From Yoonia vestfoldensis DSM 16212 (GTDB lineage: Bacteria > Pseudomonadota > Alphaproteobacteria > Rhodobacterales > Rhodobacteraceae), in the NCBI RefSeq assembly GCF_000382265.1, contig NZ_KB907973.1:248001-312000 (forward strand): a stretch of 64,000 nucleotides of DNA, given 5' to 3'. Positions 7,629 through 15,823 of the stretch are shown here, piece after piece. How positions within the stretch are numbered: position 1 is the stretch's first letter; each line of letters begins with the position of its first letter. The notes beneath the pieces were generated by a model, which was not told the DNA's origin, did no database searches, and was given only the letters and a program-made list of their open reading frames with translations. The position numbers and the translations under genes were made by a program.

Positions 7629-9763
7629 CGTTGTGACCCCACAAGGCGCAGCCAACCCAAGAGGCCTGCCCGCATCAGTTTTCGGTACCAACGCCGTGTG
7701 GTGGGGCCGGCGGCCGCCAAACGGACAAGCTGGTCGACGGCATCCTCGGGTTCGATGAAGCAACGGTGGTCATGGCTGAAATACCGCGGATAGGCGATCA
7801 GCGTCGCATAGACCAATTCGTCAAGGGTCGGTCGGCCTGTGCGGCGGGTGCAGGTCAGCCGGTCCCGCGTCAATCCCCACCCGGCATAGAACGGCAGTCC
7901 GTGGCAGATCACCGTTTTGCCGCGGATCAACGCCTCGAAACCCAGAAGCGACGTCATCGTGTGAACTTCATCCACGCCTGACAGCAAGCTGTTCAGCGAC
8001 ACCGGGTCCGTGACGGTTTCATCGGCGATGGTAGCTGCGCTGTCTTCGTCCACGCCCTGCCGGCGCAGACCTGCCAGCACGTCCGGATGCGGCTTGTAGA
8101 CGATCCAGGCGCATGGGTTTTCGGCCCGTACACGGCGCAACAGCGCGATGTTGCTGGTGATTTCGGGCGACCCGAACCTGATCGAGGCATCGGTTTCGAC
8201 CTGTCCGATCACCAGCAGCACCTGCCGGCCGGTGGCAGACCGAGCCCGGAACGCCCGGCCCAGATTGTATTTCGTGACATCAAGCGCGACGAGCTTTTGG
8301 CGCAGGGCGCGCGCGCGGCTGCGGTCTGGGTCGGTCAGGACCTGTGTGGACAGCATCTGTTCGAGCCGCGACGGGCGCGTTGCATCATAGTAAATGCCGA
8401 TGTCGTCGACCACCAAAGACAGCGGCTGCACGAGATCCGCGCCCAGACCGGATGACCGCAGGAACCCGTCCTCCAGTCGGATGACCGCCGTGTCCGCCGG
8501 CAACGACGGCGGCGCCGCGCTGCCCCACAGCGCTACGGCCTGCGGTTTCGCTGGTGGTTTGTTTCTGAAAACGACCTGCGACCCTTGCAGAAAGCGCGCA
8601 ACAAAACGGCGTTTCCAGCGCGAAAACCCCAATGCTTGCACATCGGGCGGCAAGGCGGTGCGGTGGCGCCGTTGCAATCCGACATGCGCCAGCGCCTGCT
8701 CGGCCTCGCACCGCTGTTTTCGCATGGGATCGACATAGCGCGGATAGGCAATCAACGCGGCATACACAAGCTGATCAAGGCTGATCGGCTGTCGCCGCAC
8801 GGGGGGGGCCAAGGCATCGTCGGTCAGGCCCCACCCTGCATAGAACGGCATGCCGAATGTGCGGACCCGCTTTTGCCGGATCAGCGCCTCGAAGCCGATT
8901 TGCGATGTGACAGTATAGACCGCTGCGGCCCGCACGATCAGCCCGACGGGATGGCACGGGGCGGTGATCAGGCGGATCCGGTCGTGACGCTGCAGGGCGC
9001 GGATATCGAAATACCCTTTGCGTTTGCGGCTTGCCGTGTCGGGATGCGTCTTGACCACCACGAGGTGATCGGGGTTTTCGTCCAACGCAGCCGCAAGCAT
9101 TTGCTGGAAACTTTGCGCATCCGCCCGGCCATAAGCGATCGAGGCATCGCCGAAGGTCTGATCGATGACCAGAACATAAGGCACGCCAAAGTCCATCGCG
9201 CCGTCGCGCTGATCATTGTATTTCGATATGTCCAGACGGCGCCAGACACGTGCGACGTTCCGCGCGCGTGACCGGGCGGCGGCTGTCAGCGGCAGCTTGG
9301 CAAGATCTTCGAAATCGGAGGGGTGATCGGCGTCGTAATGGACCCCTTGCCTGTCGATCAGATAGGACAGGCTGGTATCGAAACGGCCGACGGATCGCAC
9401 AAACCCGTCCTCGACCAGCCATGCAGTCGTCGCCGTTCCGGCGGCAAGCCGTGTGGCGCGCAGGCCGGACCAGCGGCGCCCCCAGCCGACAACATGAGAC
9501 GCCCGGAGCGGCAACAACCTGCTATGAAAGATCGGGCGCGCCCCCAGCGCGATGGCAAGGCCGGCGGACCGGGTCATCGCCAGACTGGTACAAGCATAGG
9601 CGGTTACGCCATCGGCCCGTGTGGCCCGGATGGCCTCGTACAGCCAGATGGGCAGGGTACGCAAGCGGGCCTTCCCTACCGACAGCATACGACGACCCGC
9701 CAGCAGCCCCGACGGTTTATGCGCGCGCGCGCCAAGCATCAACACTTGCCTGCGCTCGGCCAT
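7625..9763 (-). CDS. kpsC: Capsule beta-Kdo transferase KpsC (two-module)
   Basis: KpsC builds, together with KpsS, the poly-Kdo linker on phosphatidylglycerol to which the capsule chain is attached; characterised KpsC has two retaining beta-Kdo transferase modules. This 712-residue protein shows the duplication clearly: EDGFVRSVG (about 117) and EDGFLRSSG (about 432), VVVKTHPDT and IVYKPHPDV, and the pair MPFYAGWGLT and LPFYAGWGLT. Full length and both modules suggest a functional enzyme. The start overlaps the stop of the upstream glycosyltransferase by one base (TGATG) and the stop overlaps kpsE by four. Confidence 0.93.
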   Translation of the reverse strand: MAERRQVLMLGARAHKPSGLLAGRRMLSVGKARLRTLPIWLYEAIRATRADGVTAYACTSLAMTRSAGLAIALGARPIFHSRLLPLRASHVVGWGRRWSGLRATRLAAGTATTAWLVEDGFVRSVGRFDTSLSYLIDRQGVHYDADHPSDFEDLAKLPLTAAARSRARNVARVWRRLDISKYNDQRDGAMDFGVPYVLVIDQTFGDASIAYGRADAQSFQQMLAAALDENPDHLVVVKTHPDTASRKRKGYFDIRALQRHDRIRLITAPCHPVGLIVRAAAVYTVTSQIGFEALIRQKRVRTFGMPFYAGWGLTDDALAPPVRRQPISLDQLVYAALIAYPRYVDPMRKQRCEAEQALAHVGLQRRHRTALPPDVQALGFSRWKRRFVARFLQGSQVVFRNKPPAKPQAVALWGSAAPPSLPADTAVIRLEDGFLRSSGLGADLVQPLSLVVDDIGIYYDATRPSRLEQMLSTQVLTDPDRSRARALRQKLVALDVTKYNLGRAFRARSATGRQVLLVIGQVETDASIRFGSPEITSNIALLRRVRAENPCAWIVYKPHPDVLAGLRRQGVDEDSAATIADETVTDPVSLNSLLSGVDEVHTMTSLLGFEALIRGKTVICHGLPFYAGWGLTRDRLTCTRRTGRPTLDELVYATLIAYPRYFSHDHRCFIEPEDAVDQLVRLAAAGPTTRRWYRKLMRAGLLGWLRLVGSQR

Positions 9764-12075
9764 CAGCGGCTACGGAAGACGTGGCTGAGCTGCCTGAGCG
9801 CCGGATTCTTCGCGTCGCGGAAAAATGCATGTGGCGACCGCCGCAGTTTGGCCAGTTTCGCGATGCGCCGGTCCTGTTTGGGCAGAACGGCCGCGAATTC
9901 CGCGCTTGGCGTCTGTTGCGGGCGCGGCTCAGGTGCCGGATGCGACGGTGTTGAAACGGGCGCGGCTTTCCTGGCATTGTTCTTTTGGACGATGTCCAGT
10001 TTGTAGCGCTCGAACAGCGGTGCCGTCAGCGGAATGTGCGGCCAGATTTCTTTTTTGTAGGTCAGGCGCACCTGTCCCGGCACCCTGAGACTGTAAAAGT
10101 CGATTTCGCGTGTCGCAACGCGCCGCGACCCGTCAGCTTCGATGCGCGGGGCGGTTCTGGCCACGCCAAAGCTGTAGAAGTCCTTGGTCAGGTAATGAAT
10201 GAAACGCAGAACGCTTTCGCGATCGACGCTGGACCCCGCAAGGATCGTATCGCGAATGACCCCGGGGTCGAGGTCTGCAACACGGGTATTCACCCCGTCA
10301 AAGGCGTAGAACGCCTCGCCGAAGATGTAACACGGCTTGCCCATCATCATCGCGTAGAGCCCGACGCCGGAATTGATCAACGCAACGGCATCGGCCAGTT
10401 CAAGCAGGTCGATGAAATGGGTATCTTCGGGAACATATTGTGCATGGGTCAGGGTGGGACTTGCGGTTTCCAACGGATGCCTTTTGCAAAGCACGACCCA
10501 GCCTGCGCGTTTCAAAAGCGCGGCGGTGGCATCGATGACCTGAAGAAAATCACCACAGCTTTTGGCGGGACCGGCCATATGCGTCGTCACCGTGTCGCTG
10601 GGGCGTTGCAGTGGAACGAACAGAACCTTTCGCCCCCCGATCCGGAGCTTTTCGCCAAGCGCTGACCCGCCGATCATCGTACCCTGACGTTCCAGTGCAG
10701 CGTCGCCGGTGAAGGTGGCGTGGATGTAGGCGGCCGCATCCGACCTGTCTTCTGCACTGATCCGCTTGTCCCATTTGCGCCGGTCATAGCTGCGCGAATC
10801 GGCATTGAACCCGTCAGGATCAAAAAACCAGCTGTCCGGCAATGCGCCGCGTTCGAAAACGAAATAGGGAAATCCACTGGCGCGGCACCAATCATAAATC
10901 GCCTTGCGGACGGGGTTCGCATAGGGGCTGTTGATCAGCATGAGCCCGATCCCATGCGCAGTGACAAAGGCGGTGAGGTCGACACTGCCCAGATCGTCTC
11001 CCGACATGACAAGATCGGTTTCCTTGACGAACACGGGCCGGCCAAGATGCGGGTACACATCGCGCATGCAGCGTGTGACATTCGTGCGTGGCTCGCCCAG
11101 GACCAGGAATGTCTGATGCGCGTTGATGGCCGGGGCAATCGGCGTCGGGTGATCCCGGTTCTTGTCGAAGTCGCCAAGAAGACGCGGGCCGACGTCCCTT
11201 GCGGATTTCATATGCGACTGGTCATAGAACGACAGGGTTTTGGGCCGTGGGTGCCACAGATGGACAACGAACAGGTTCGACAGCAACGCCGGCCTGCCAA
11301 ACAGGGCCAGGCGCGACCTGAAACCGTTATAGGTGGCCGTCTCCCAGGATTTCGTATCCTTTAGATAGACATCCGGTCTTGGAAAACGGCCTTCGTCTTC
11401 TGCAAGCCGATGCAGAAGCTCGAAATCTTCGAATCCGTGGCCCTTGAAGATCGGATTGTGGCCGCCGATCGCCAGATAATGAAACCGGTCCACCACGATG
11501 ATCGAAGAACAGGGCGCAAGATTTTGGATGGAGCGCGTATCGCCGTGCATCCAGCGCAGATAGAAATCCTGAAAGCGGGCGTCGTCGTCAATCGACCGGA
11601 ATTCATCGGTGCCTTCTTCGGTCAGATACAGGGCCGGCACGACGAAAAAACGTTTCTTGTAGTCGGAGATCCCGTAGCTTTTCATGAAGACCAAAAGACG
11701 CGTCCAGAAATCATGCGGGACCCGGAAATCGACATCGAGAAACGTGATCGCGCGTCCTTGGGCATGAATTGCGCCAAAGTCGCGCGCCTGCCCGATCGAG
11801 AATGCCTGCCCCGCGCTGTCATGATACAGATAGCTGACATCCGCACGCGCGCAAATGGCGCGACAGGCTTTGCTTGCCTCCCGCACAGAGCCGGAATCGA
11901 CGACGACAAACTCCAGATCGTCCTGTCTGGGGAATGACTGGCACAATTCTTCCAGGCGGGTCAGAAACCATGGCGCACGACCTTCGTCGCGAAACGGGAC
12001 GATCACCGACAGGCGGGGTTCTTTGAGGAACACGGCTTCAAAGCTGGTCTTGTCGGATTGAGTTCGGACGTTCAT
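9763..12075 (-). CDS. Two-domain capsule glycosyltransferase: GT2-like plus KpsS-like
   Basis: A 770-residue protein in the middle of the capsule operon. The N-terminal part (about 20-270) is a GT-A glycosyltransferase: LSVIVPFRDEGRAPWF, VVVDSGS, a DVD metal-binding motif in ITFLDVDFRVP, and FKGHGFEDFELLHRLAEDEG, similar to the acceptor-site motif of galactosyltransferase/chondroitin-polymerase folds. The C-terminal part (about 330-690) resembles the capsule-synthesis KpsS/KpsC fold: VPLQRPSDT, CKRHPLE and INSGVGLYAMMMGKPCYIFGEAFY. I chose ATG at 12075 with GAGG upstream over a GTG at 12084. It probably makes the serotype-specific repeat, but donor sugars are unknown. Confidence 0.82.
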   Translation of the reverse strand: MNVRTQSDKTSFEAVFLKEPRLSVIVPFRDEGRAPWFLTRLEELCQSFPRQDDLEFVVVDSGSVREASKACRAICARADVSYLYHDSAGQAFSIGQARDFGAIHAQGRAITFLDVDFRVPHDFWTRLLVFMKSYGISDYKKRFFVVPALYLTEEGTDEFRSIDDDARFQDFYLRWMHGDTRSIQNLAPCSSIIVVDRFHYLAIGGHNPIFKGHGFEDFELLHRLAEDEGRFPRPDVYLKDTKSWETATYNGFRSRLALFGRPALLSNLFVVHLWHPRPKTLSFYDQSHMKSARDVGPRLLGDFDKNRDHPTPIAPAINAHQTFLVLGEPRTNVTRCMRDVYPHLGRPVFVKETDLVMSGDDLGSVDLTAFVTAHGIGLMLINSPYANPVRKAIYDWCRASGFPYFVFERGALPDSWFFDPDGFNADSRSYDRRKWDKRISAEDRSDAAAYIHATFTGDAALERQGTMIGGSALGEKLRIGGRKVLFVPLQRPSDTVTTHMAGPAKSCGDFLQVIDATAALLKRAGWVVLCKRHPLETASPTLTHAQYVPEDTHFIDLLELADAVALINSGVGLYAMMMGKPCYIFGEAFYAFDGVNTRVADLDPGVIRDTILAGSSVDRESVLRFIHYLTKDFYSFGVARTAPRIEADGSRRVATREIDFYSLRVPGQVRLTYKKEIWPHIPLTAPLFERYKLDIVQKNNARKAAPVSTPSHPAPEPRPQQTPSAEFAAVLPKQDRRIAKLAKLRRSPHAFFRDAKNPALRQLSHVFRSR

Positions 12076-12111
12076 CCTTGGCACCTCGATGTTGTGATTA
12101 TGTTGGACATT

Positions 12112-13221
12112 TCAGTTTCCGACCTGGGCGGCTGTTCCCACGATCGGTGACAGGACAAGTGCGACGAACCTTTGAAAATCGGCCGCCTGTGCAGATGTGA
12201 CGTAGACGATGTCGGTCGGTTCAAGGACGAACAGGCCAGCCAGCAGAAAAGCGTCCGGCACCGAAAAATCGAACCGGAAGGCAAGGGCGCGCACCGTGTC
12301 GCCCGATGCTGTGCCCTGCGCCGGGCGGAACACAAAGACCGATTTCGCCTGTGCGACCCCGTCATCCAGCCCGCCGGTTTCCGCCAGCAGATAGGCAAGA
12401 TGCGGCGTCTCGAGCGGGATTTCGATATTGCCCGGCCGCCTGACCCCGCCGTAGACTGCAAAGCGCCGGGGGATATGGGCGACGCTGACCACATCACGCG
12501 GCAGCACGACGATGTCGTTCGATGCATGGCGCAGGATGTCGGCCAGCGCGACGGTCGCCGATGTCGTCCCGCGCCGGACGGTGACCGTTGTTTCCCAAGC
12601 GGCATGGGGCGTGCCCCCGGCCTGTGCGATCAGATCAAGAAGCCGGATACCGCCGGGCGGAATGACGACCCGTCCCGGCGTGCCGACCGCCCCGAGGACC
12701 GCGGTGCTGCGTGACTGGGTCTGCACAAGCGAAACGGTGATTTCGGGTTCGACCGCTTGTCCCCTGTAGCGGTCCAGCAGCAGCGCGCGCAGGCCCTGCG
12801 TGGTCAGACCGCGTGCAGTGATCGTGCCCGCATAGGGCGCGCTGATTGTACCAGAATTCGACACAGCCAGTGACAACAGGGTTTCCCGGCGACCTGCTGT
12901 CGCGAAAAGCCCGTCTTCAGCGACTTCCCACAGGCGGATGTCCAACTGGTCGCCCGCGTCGATCACTTCATCAGCGGTGCGCAGGCCTTGCTCGCGGAAC
13001 GCAACAGGAAAGCGGTGCGCCTGTGTCGCCTCGGTGGGCAAGGTCGACATCGACACGTCGATGATGCGGAACGGCAGCACATCTTGCGGGCGCGACACGG
13101 TCTCGACCGCGGCGGCGTCGATGGCAGCAGCGCTGGGTCCAGAGGACGGCAATGTCGCGCAGCCCGAAAGCAGCAGGCCGACGAGGCTGCGCAGGATTAT
13201 GCGGGCCAATCTGCGCCTCAT
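12112..13221 (-). CDS. Outer-membrane polysaccharide export lipoprotein (Wza/KpsD-type)
   Basis: A 369-residue exported lipoprotein (lipobox LLLSGC, Cys at about 21) with a polysaccharide-export (PES) domain around residues 83-170 (AGDQLDIRLWEV, then the VEPEITVSLVQTQSR strand) and SLBB-type repeats after it (GAVGTPGRVVIPPGGIRLLDLIAQAGG and YGGVRRPGNIEI). It would form the outer-membrane exit for the capsule. The hydrophobic C-terminus FVALVLSPIVG could be the amphipathic membrane-spanning segment. The ATG at 13221 overlaps the kpsS stop (ATGA). It is shorter than E. coli KpsD and closer in size to Wza, so I give no symbol. Confidence 0.9.
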   Translation of the reverse strand: MRRRLARIILRSLVGLLLSGCATLPSSGPSAAAIDAAAVETVSRPQDVLPFRIIDVSMSTLPTEATQAHRFPVAFREQGLRTADEVIDAGDQLDIRLWEVAEDGLFATAGRRETLLSLAVSNSGTISAPYAGTITARGLTTQGLRALLLDRYRGQAVEPEITVSLVQTQSRSTAVLGAVGTPGRVVIPPGGIRLLDLIAQAGGTPHAAWETTVTVRRGTTSATVALADILRHASNDIVVLPRDVVSVAHIPRRFAVYGGVRRPGNIEIPLETPHLAYLLAETGGLDDGVAQAKSVFVFRPAQGTASGDTVRALAFRFDFSVPDAFLLAGLFVLEPTDIVYVTSAQAADFQRFVALVLSPIVGTAAQVGN

Positions 13222-14591
13222 GCGCAAGGTCCGCCATGGTCTGCCGACCTGAGCTGGTCGAGTTTTGCGATGATCCCCGCGGCAGCGACCTTGCGGCCGC
13301 TCGCGATATAGAAATCACCCGCAAGAAGGCTTTCGGCCTTCAGGTCGGCCAGAAAAGCGTCGATCAGGGGGCGCGGTTTTGTCTGGCGCGTGCGGAAAAA
13401 CGCGCCGATGTCCTGAGGCGTTTCCCCGATTGTGACGACCGTGTCATGGCGATAGACCGCCTCTCCCAAGACGAGGACGGGTACGTTGTGATGCAGCGCT
13501 GAAAATGCCGACGTCGAGTTGATCACGACCATCCCTGTGGCGTGCCGTACAAGATCCGCCATGCGGCCGGTTTCCAGCACCTGGACCTGGTCACGCCCGA
13601 TCTTCAGTTCATCCAGACGCTGGAGGATGACCCGCCTCATGCGGGCACCCGAAGTGTCGAGCGGGTGCAGCTTGAAAACCAGCCGCTGTGGCGCATCAGC
13701 CCGGACCAGCGCCTGCAGGCAGGCCTCGATCAGCGCGGCGCTGGTCCAGCCCCGTGCCGCGACCAGAAGCTGACTGTCGGTCGGGACCTGCAATGGTACC
13801 AGGATGTAATCCTTCGTGGCCTGCACACGGCGGCGCGCGGGTAATTCAACACCGCGTGCGACCAGCCTGCGCGCTGCATGCGCGCACCAGCGCCCTGTCA
13901 GCGTCGTGATCCGGTCCTTGCCGCGATGGAACAACGCCTCGTCGGTGTGTTTGGACAGCAAGTCGCGCACAAGATAATGGATCGCGCCCCACAGGCTCAT
14001 TGTCAGAATGGATGACCGGACCGCAGGTAAAGGTTGGCTCCGCGCAGGGGGTACGATCTGCAGATGACGGCGGAACCGCCATTGCGCAAACGGGGAATGC
14101 TGGTTGTTCCCCCCGATTTCGCAGGTGATGTAGCCCGAACGCAGATACCCTTCCTCAAGGCTGATGACAGTGATGCCATACTCTGCCGCGACGGCGCGCG
14201 CGCAGGCATGGGGCGGGCGGTTCGACCCGAACAGGATGATCGCCTCGGGCGGGCTGACGGCAAGGCTTTCGCGCAGCCAGTCCTGCCAGACGTTTGCGCC
14301 GCCCGTGATGCGGGTGACCTGGCCCTTGCGCAGGAACAGTCGGTCCGCAGGATTGAAGACGATCCTTTCGACGGCAAACCCGCCACGCAGCAGCTGCGTG
14401 TGCAGATCAGCGAAGAATGGTCCGACCGGGCCCTGCAAGAGCATGATCCGGCGCGTCCCGCCAATGGCGGACAGATGCGCGATCAACGTCGCGGCATCCG
14501 CCACGCTTGGCACCGGCGGGCGCGTATCCGCGCGCGGCGATTCGATGGCTGCAGGCGTGTCAGGGCGATATGCGGACGATGCCGGTTTCAT
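13218..14591 (-). CDS. kpsS: Capsule Kdo transferase KpsS
   Basis: KpsS adds the first Kdo to phosphatidylglycerol, starting the capsule linker. The 457-residue product has a LLQGPVGPFFADLHTQLLRGG opening, then SLEEGYLRSGYITCE, VPLQVPTDSQL, VFKLHPLD and VVINSTSAFSALHHNVPVLVLGEAVY, all typical of the capsule-synthesis family. The ATG at 14591 has an AAAGGGGA site nine bases upstream, which is why I prefer it over a longer frame. It is the first gene of the seven-gene minus-strand capsule operon, so the operon promoter should lie in the 194 bp upstream. Confidence 0.9.
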   Translation of the reverse strand: MKPASSAYRPDTPAAIESPRADTRPPVPSVADAATLIAHLSAIGGTRRIMLLQGPVGPFFADLHTQLLRGGFAVERIVFNPADRLFLRKGQVTRITGGANVWQDWLRESLAVSPPEAIILFGSNRPPHACARAVAAEYGITVISLEEGYLRSGYITCEIGGNNQHSPFAQWRFRRHLQIVPPARSQPLPAVRSSILTMSLWGAIHYLVRDLLSKHTDEALFHRGKDRITTLTGRWCAHAARRLVARGVELPARRRVQATKDYILVPLQVPTDSQLLVAARGWTSAALIEACLQALVRADAPQRLVFKLHPLDTSGARMRRVILQRLDELKIGRDQVQVLETGRMADLVRHATGMVVINSTSAFSALHHNVPVLVLGEAVYRHDTVVTIGETPQDIGAFFRTRQTKPRPLIDAFLADLKAESLLAGDFYIASGRKVAAAGIIAKLDQLRSADHGGPCA

Positions 14592-14699
14592 GTGTTCCCC
14601 TTTCCTGCGCAGCGCAAGGGCACCGGGCATCTGTGATCCGATTGGCGCGCGAACGAAGGATCGCGGCGCTGGCTTTGGGGAAGATCGCAGGGATTGGTA

Positions 14700-14726
14700 A
14701 ATTTAGTCCTGACACCGTCATGCCAA
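14700..14726 (-). promoter_or_regulatory. Weak candidate promoter of the capsule operon
   Basis: On the minus strand TTGGCA (14721-14726) and TAAATT (14700-14705) are separated by 15 bp, a short but possible -35/-10 pair about 110 bp before kpsS. A TGAC-GGT-GTCA dyad overlaps the spacer. The rest of 14592-14785 shows no open frame or hairpin terminator that I can support. Confidence 0.22.
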
Positions 14727-14785
14727 TGGCTCAGCGGTCGTTCCGGCGATCGGGGACTGTCTGTTCGCCGGATATTTTGCGGGTG

Positions 14786-15823
14786 TCAGGCTGCCGAAAA
14801 GGCCCAAGCGCCATCGTCGCGCAGGTGCCGGATGGCGCGGCCTGTCTGGTGCAGGTGGTTCAGATGCGCGACCGCCTCGACCAGCGCCAGCCCGTATTCG
14901 GCGGGGCCGATCGGGCGCTTGAACAGCGGCATGAAGCATTCGCCCGCCGCGCGCGGCTGGTCGAGATGCGCAGACAGTCGGTCCAGCGCGCCATGATGGT
15001 TGTCGATCATCTGCGACAGCCGCAGCGGCAGGCCGGTGAACGGCAGCTTGTGCCCGCCAAGAACCAGATGGTCGGGCCGCGCCAGCGGCTGGAACCTTTC
15101 ACAGGACACGATCCAATCGCCGACGGGGTCGGCATCGGGTTCGGTCGGATAGACCCCAAGATTGGCGCTGATCGAGGGCAGCAACTGGTCGCCCCCCAGG
15201 ACCACCGCATCGTCGCGCGACCAGAAGGTCGCATGTTCGGGCGCATGGCCATCGCCCATGCGGATATCCCATGTCCGCCCGCCCAAGCGGATCGTATCGC
15301 CCTCGCGCAGCCGGGCATAGCCCAGCGGCAGGGGGGCGACGCAATCGGCAAAGTTGAACGGGCGTTCGGCCTTGCGCCGCGCCAGTTCGTCCGCCGCCAT
15401 GCCTGCGCGTTCATAGAACGTGATCGTTTCGGGCGTGGGCCGGTCCTGCGCATCAAGCGTCAGCATCCGCGCCATCAGCCAGCCCGTCCGGGGCATGTGC
15501 AACGCGGCGCCCTGTGCGACGAACCAACCGGCAAGGCCCACATGATCGGGGTGGTGATGGGTGACGATCACGCGGGTGACGGGCTTGCCCGCCAGTGGCC
15601 CGTGAAGCAGGCTTTGCCAGATCGCCTTGGACCTGGCGCTGGCGAAACCTGTGTCCACCACGGTCCAGCCGTCGCCGTCATCCAGCGCATAGACATTCAC
15701 ATGATCGAGCGCCATCGGCAGCGGCAGGCGCATCCACAGGATGCCGTCGGCAACTTCGATCGCTTGGCCCGCCGCGGGCGGGTCGGCAAACGGATACCGG
15801 ATACCGCCCGCGCCATCGGGCAT
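14786..15823 (-). CDS. MBL-fold metallohydrolase
   Basis: A 345-residue metallo-beta-lactamase-fold hydrolase with the zinc motif THHHPDH at residues 88-94, an upstream VVDTGF strand, and downstream GDGHAPEH and LGGDQLLP metal-ligand segments. The substrate is not evident; glyoxalase II-like thioester hydrolysis is common in the superfamily. Its start codon overlaps the stop of the acyl-CoA dehydrogenase gene by one base (TGATG), so a role in the same acyl-CoA pathway, for instance thioester hydrolysis, is a fair inference. A C-terminal helical region of about 80 residues resembles the winged-helix BLACT-type extension. Confidence 0.88.
   Translation of the reverse strand: MPDGAGGIRYPFADPPAAGQAIEVADGILWMRLPLPMALDHVNVYALDDGDGWTVVDTGFASARSKAIWQSLLHGPLAGKPVTRVIVTHHHPDHVGLAGWFVAQGAALHMPRTGWLMARMLTLDAQDRPTPETITFYERAGMAADELARRKAERPFNFADCVAPLPLGYARLREGDTIRLGGRTWDIRMGDGHAPEHATFWSRDDAVVLGGDQLLPSISANLGVYPTEPDADPVGDWIVSCERFQPLARPDHLVLGGHKLPFTGLPLRLSQMIDNHHGALDRLSAHLDQPRAAGECFMPLFKRPIGPAEYGLALVEAVAHLNHLHQTGRAIRHLRDDGAWAFSAA

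Noticed and set aside
8801-8808. G8/C8 runs in kpsC (8801), the dihydroorotase-like gene (27969) and the transglycosylase gene (53834) as extra phase-variable tracts
   Set aside because: Runs of eight recur several times in this GC-rich window in housekeeping genes, so they carry little weight compared with the run of 12.
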